A stretch of 64,000 nucleotides of DNA from Methanosarcina sp. (GTDB lineage: Archaea; Halobacteriota; Methanosarcinia; Methanosarcinales; Methanosarcinaceae): assembly GCA_003164755.1 (NCBI GenBank), contig PLUB01000060.1, forward strand, positions 1 to 64,000, written 5' to 3'. How positions within the stretch are numbered: position 1 is the stretch's first letter; every line of letters starts with the position of its first letter. Of the stretch, positions 60,329 through 64,000 are shown piece by piece. The notes beneath the pieces are model-generated. The model worked only from the letters and a program-made list of their open reading frames with translations, was not told the DNA's origin and searched no databases. The translations under genes and the position numbers were made by a program.

Positions 60329-61540
60329 ATGACTAAATCGGTTGATGATGTTCATTGTATTGACGCTGTCTATTTTAACGCAAAACAGAGATTGGAAAAG
60401 GCAGATATTGGAAAAGAGAATAAAGCGTTGATTGAAAATTTTTCAATTGCTCTTCGACGGGAAGGAGCAGCAAAAATAACAATCACATGGTACTTACAAT
60501 ATACAACTTGGATTGTCGAGCAACTTCAGGAACTAGGATTCAATGAGACCTTGAATAAGTTAGATCCTAATACTTTTGATAGATTGCTTATTTACTTAGA
60601 AGATGAAAGAAAATTATCTTGCGGCACTATCCAAAATTATAAAAAATTGATAAAAAAGTTTTTCAGATGGTCCACAGGTGGTAACCCGCCTAAATGGATT
60701 ATGGATCTTAAGCTAAAAATAATTGACAGCCCTGTGCAACCTTCCGACATACTAACCAAAGATGAGTTCACCCGGCTTCTCGAAGGCTGCAGACATCCAC
60801 GGGATAAAGCGATCATTGCAGTTCTTGCAGATGGTGGAATGAGAGTAGGAGCTTTGGCATCCTGCAGGGTTAAAAATGTGGAGTTTAATCAATATGGAGC
60901 TATGATTTACCTTTCAAAAACAGGAGCTAACAAGACAACACCGGCAAAGGGGCTACCACTCACTTGGAGCGCAGGATATTTGAATCAGTGGCTTGCAGTT
61001 CATCCTTTTCACGAAGATCCCGGAGCTCCCTTATGGATTACCCTTAACAAAAATAAAGAAGCTGTGAGTTATAGAGCTATCCAAAAAATGATAAAGACTA
61101 CAGCCGAAAAAGTAGGTATCAAGAAAAACGTATACCCACATTTGCTACGACATACGGCTATCACAAACTGGATTTTAGATGGTCTTAATGAGCAGGAAAT
61201 TAAACATAGGGCAGGCTGGAGTCGGGGCAGTACTCAAATGTTCAAAATTTATGCAAATTTCACGGATAAGGAAATTAACAATAGTATCTTTGAGAAATAT
61301 GGGCTCAAAACTGAAGACAAAAGACACGTTACACTTAAAAAATGCCCACGATGTAATAATGTGCTAAAACCGGATGACAAATTTTGTAGCCAATGCTCAT
61401 TGGTTCTTGATCAAGCAACTTCTCTAAAACTAGAAAAAGACAAAGAAAAACTAGATTTGTCATTTTTAGAAGTTTCAAGTATCGACCCAACAGTTTTGGA
61501 AAAAATAGCTATAGAAGTCAAAAAACTCCTAAACAAGTAA
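60329..61540 (+). CDS. Tyrosine recombinase with C-terminal zinc ribbon
   Basis: The 403-residue site-specific recombinase has an N-terminal SAM-like core-binding domain (about 35-115) and a catalytic domain (about 140-325). Catalytic residues are Arg172 (GGMRVGAL), Lys197 (LSKTGANK), His271-Arg274 (HLLRH), His293/Trp297 (HRAGW) and Tyr308 (IYANF). A zinc ribbon follows (CPRC at 339-342, CSQC at 353-356) with a helical tail. This archaeal XerA/phage-integrase-like layout occurs in integrated elements. The ATG is only 3 bases after a TTTATATATA run, which is odd for a TATA box. No attachment site or tRNA gene was found nearby. Confidence 0.9.
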   Translation: MTKSVDDVHCIDAVYFNAKQRLEKADIGKENKALIENFSIALRREGAAKITITWYLQYTTWIVEQLQELGFNETLNKLDPNTFDRLLIYLEDERKLSCGTIQNYKKLIKKFFRWSTGGNPPKWIMDLKLKIIDSPVQPSDILTKDEFTRLLEGCRHPRDKAIIAVLADGGMRVGALASCRVKNVEFNQYGAMIYLSKTGANKTTPAKGLPLTWSAGYLNQWLAVHPFHEDPGAPLWITLNKNKEAVSYRAIQKMIKTTAEKVGIKKNVYPHLLRHTAITNWILDGLNEQEIKHRAGWSRGSTQMFKIYANFTDKEINNSIFEKYGLKTEDKRHVTLKKCPRCNNVLKPDDKFCSQCSLVLDQATSLKLEKDKEKLDLSFLEVSSIDPTVLEKIAIEVKKLLNK

Positions 61541-61927
61541 GCTTAAAATATAGCTGTAAAATTTTACTTTTTAGTTCTGTTATTAGACACCATATTTAGT
61601 ATATAAAGCAAAGCTATCTATATAATATAAAAATGTTGCTTATTCAAAAACGACCCTATTTTTTTCAATCGGAATTTTGAAATATGTCAAATGAGTACGT
61701 ATATCCATAGACAATATAACAAAGATAAAGTTGAATATTTTAATAAGTTGAATCTGCGTACTTAAGGCATAAGGTTCCAAATGTATAGTGCATATTTTCT
61801 TATTTTTTAAACATGGTATTGAATAGTCGAGCATATTGGAAAATATTTTGTAAGTTATTCTCTTAAACGTCATTAAAATTGCCATTATCCCTTTAAGTTA
61901 GGAATTTTTGATGGAAAACATTTGGTA
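61541..61927. other. Intergenic region
   Basis: AT-rich between the convergent recombinase gene and the broken unknown gene. The minus-strand frame 61640-61885 is unsupported. Confidence 0.5.
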
Positions 61928-62961
61928 TTATCTCAATTCTTTAAAAATTGCTCCTACCTTATGTTTCTTACCCGAATTTCTTAATTTCTTAATTTCTTCT
62001 ATATCTGATATTTCGTTTTTTGTTTCGATTAGGTAGTCTATGAGTGCCGCTCTTAATATCCAAACATCATCAATTGATTCTTTTAATTTCTCAATTTCTG
62101 TATTTGATATTTCTTTTTTTGTTTGGTTCAATAATTTAATGAGATCTGTTTTTATTTTCTGAATCTGTACATCTGTGAATTTTCTTTCTATTCTTGTATA
62201 CTTTATAATTTCGTCTACTCTTTCTTTATTTAATAGTTCATCTTTTGTTTCTTTTAAGTATTCTCTGCCTTCTTCAGTACATTGTTTTTTAAATGTATCC
62301 CGCCAAACACATACTCTGAATATTTTATCGATATCGAAGTTTATTCCAGATATTTCCATACAGTTATTTGGATCCTGATCATATTTCTGATCCGTTAAAC
62401 ATTCCCCGCTTTCTAAAAATCCAATAAGTTTTTTAATATCATTTATTAATTTATTATTGTCAGTGGTCAGAAAAAGTCTGAAAAATTAGGGGGACAACTG
62501 TAATTTTCCCTTAAATGATTTCTCTATTTTTTCAAAGAGTGTAACTTTCGTATGTTCCACCACATCCTTCTGATTTGAATTGTAAGTTGGATGTAAACCG
62601 ATGGCGGAAGTTCTTGTAGACTTAATAAACCAGTTTTTATTTGCACATTCCCCAAATCTACTATTCAAAAACTCGATATCATTTGAACCATAAATTAGAT
62701 CAAAATGCTCGTGAAATATAGTTTCACAAATGGAATCATTTTTTTGCATTTTTGATATTAAGTCTGGATACTTTTCTAGTATCTGAATTAGATTCTGAAT
62801 ACTAAAAACAATTGAATTTAATGTTGAGTCGTTATTAGATTTACCTAATTTTATCTCCTTACCGTCAATCCACCCTTTTTCTTTGAGTTTATCAAAATCG
62901 TCAGAAGTCTTTTACTGGCATCTTTCTTTGCTACAACCTCGATAGTCGGAAACAAGAGCAC
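61928..62961 (-). pseudogene. Broken gene of unknown function
   Basis: A single minus-strand frame runs from about 62910 to 61928 and is interrupted by one TAA at 62484-62486 (KGKLQLSP*FFRLFLTTDN). Both sides read as natural soluble, helical, Glu/Lys-rich protein; for example KLKEKGWIDGKEIKLGKS upstream and GINFDIDKIFRVCVWRDTF downstream. At about 62910 the frame shifts and an upstream piece (VLLFPTIEVVAKKDASK) continues. If the downstream part is still translated it could start at an ATG at 62359 (143 residues). No family recognised. It sits between a recombinase and a transporter, suggesting acquired DNA. Confidence 0.6.
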
Positions 62962-63099
62962 CTAAGTCTATAACTCCCTAGTTAAATTCTTTATGCTCCT
63001 CTTCCGGCAATAGTCACTTACTATTTCTGTCACATCCTATGAGTTGGTTTTTCAGGTAGGAGGTATCACCCCTAGTTCAGAGCCGTAATAAAACTGGAA

Positions 63100-63975
63100 C
63101 TAGTGTTCTTTTTCAATTACTACTGAAGGTTTAATGCCAATTTGTATTAGGCCACTTCCAAGAATCATAATACCACCAATCAATTGTAACATCGAAAGTT
63201 TTTCTGAAAAAAAGATAAAGCCTAATATAGTAGCAGTTATTGGCTCTATATATAATAATGTCCCACATTTAACTATCTCTAGATTTTTCAACGCTAAGAT
63301 TAATAAGCTTAATGCCAGAAAGCCATGAATAAAGCCAATTGAAATTAAATATGGTATATCATGCAAGACAAATCCTGATTTTCCGATAATAAGAAATGGA
63401 AGAATTGCCAAAGTTCCAAAAATGAATTGAAAAAAAGATCGGCTAATTAAAGGCGTATCTTTATCAATTTTTCGATTAGCTATAAAATAAAAAGAATATA
63501 ATATAGCAGATGAAATTCCAAGTACATATCCGATATTTATAGATTTAAATTCAAAATTGAATTTTAATAGCAAAACAGTACCTGAAAATGCAATTAAAAT
63601 TAAAGCTATATTTAAAGGTCTAACTCGTTCGTTCAGAAAAAAATATCCTAAACCTGTTCCAATAATAGGACCAAGATAAAGAAGTATAACCGCAGTCGAT
63701 AAAGTGGTATTTTTTATAGCTTCTATGTAAAATAAAATTGATAGTGATTGAAATATTCCACTCAAAATGATAGTCAAACTAGGCTTCTTTTTAATATCCT
63801 TATATCTTCCTGAAAAAAACAGCAAAACTGTCAAAAATATGAGACCTAGAAATAGACGTGAGAATGTTATTATTTGAGCACTTGACGAAACATTTCGTAC
63901 AAATAAACCCAAAGTCCCCATCAAAAATGCTGCAGTAATCGCAGATATAGATCCTAATAAATCCTTGTCTGTCAT
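63100..63975 (-). CDS. EamA/DMT-family transporter
   Basis: This 291-residue membrane protein has ten hydrophobic helices arranged as two five-helix EamA repeats (LFVRNVSSSAQIITFSRLFLG in the first, YIEPITATILGFIFFSEKLS in the second). Family members export amino acids or other metabolites. The substrate is not predictable. It ends in TAG. Its start lies 25 bases from the window edge, and no promoter can be assessed. Confidence 0.88.
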   Translation of the reverse strand: MTDKDLLGSISAITAAFLMGTLGLFVRNVSSSAQIITFSRLFLGLIFLTVLLFFSGRYKDIKKKPSLTIILSGIFQSLSILFYIEAIKNTTLSTAVILLYLGPIIGTGLGYFFLNERVRPLNIALILIAFSGTVLLLKFNFEFKSINIGYVLGISSAILYSFYFIANRKIDKDTPLISRSFFQFIFGTLAILPFLIIGKSGFVLHDIPYLISIGFIHGFLALSLLILALKNLEIVKCGTLLYIEPITATILGFIFFSEKLSMLQLIGGIMILGSGLIQIGIKPSVVIEKEH

Positions 63976-64000
63976 AAGTTATTTTAATCTTTTTTTTACA

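Overview
The window looks like a chromosomal segment from a methanogenic archaeon of the Methanosarcinales, most likely Methanosarcina or a close relative. Supporting genes are formylmethanofuran dehydrogenase subunits (methanogenesis), Sep-tRNA:Cys-tRNA synthase (methanogen cysteine coding), an archaeal histone, TFB, Rpo11/RpoL, exosome Csl4, Gar1, archaeal PurP, a DUF1724-type regulator and a two-gene-fusion type ketoisovalerate:ferredoxin oxidoreductase. Coding genes are moderately AT-rich. They sit in very AT-rich, unusually long intergenic tracts full of decayed insertion sequences and pseudogenes, which is typical of large Methanosarcina genomes. No rRNA, tRNA or CRISPR array was recognised.

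Layout. 1-1.97 kb: no gene. 2-4.75 kb (minus): vorC-vorB-vorA operon. 6.2-9.5 kb (plus): archaeal information-processing cluster dph2, METTL5-like methyltransferase, csl4, rpoL. 9.7-11.2 kb: secreted chagasin-like inhibitor and ferredoxin:thioredoxin(disulfide) reductase catalytic subunit. 11.8-13.9 kb: iron-sulfur protein, fwdB, fwdD, without fwdA or fwdC. 15.5-15.8 kb: histone. 16-18 kb: transposase wreckage. 18.8-20.8 kb: DUF1724 regulator and a UbiA-family enzyme. 21-25 kb: sparse, with a zinc-ribbon microprotein, a TPR pseudogene and a frameshifted membrane protein. 26.3-28.1 kb: elp3. 28.8-29.7 kb: broken YVTN surface-protein gene. 31-33.9 kb: second UbiA protein and a DEDDy exonuclease. 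35-39.7 kb: PRC-barrel protein, tyrS, pscS. 41.6-46.9 kb: HPS-RraA fusion, recQ, DUF1805 protein. 47.3-50.7 kb: trmG10, truA, purP. 51.6-56.1 kb: pentapeptide pseudogene, flavoprotein, ppdK. 57.2-58.7 kb: gar1-tfb. 60.3-64 kb: tyrosine recombinase, a broken unknown gene and an EamA transporter.

Functionally the window is mainly housekeeping: translation (TyrRS, SepCysS, Elp3, TruA, Trm-G10, Dph2, Gar1), transcription (RpoL, TFB), RNA decay (Csl4) and central carbon and redox metabolism (VOR, Fwd, PpdK, HPS-RraA, FTR, Isf-like flavoprotein).

The most distinctive non-genic signal is a family of about 89-bp elements with terminal inverted repeats of about 25 bp, found in nine near-complete copies. 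Two adjacent pairs are mirror images of each other. One pair brackets the histone gene and the other lies directly upstream of the fwd genes. In both cases the only obvious TATA-like sequence I see near the gene is inside the element, so the elements may supply promoters. Other notable observations are a 24-nt tandem repeat coding for a Gln-rich Csl4 extension, a probable non-AUG start for the HPS-RraA gene, a duplicated ppdK 5' end with leader, and several genes broken by single frameshifts or stops.
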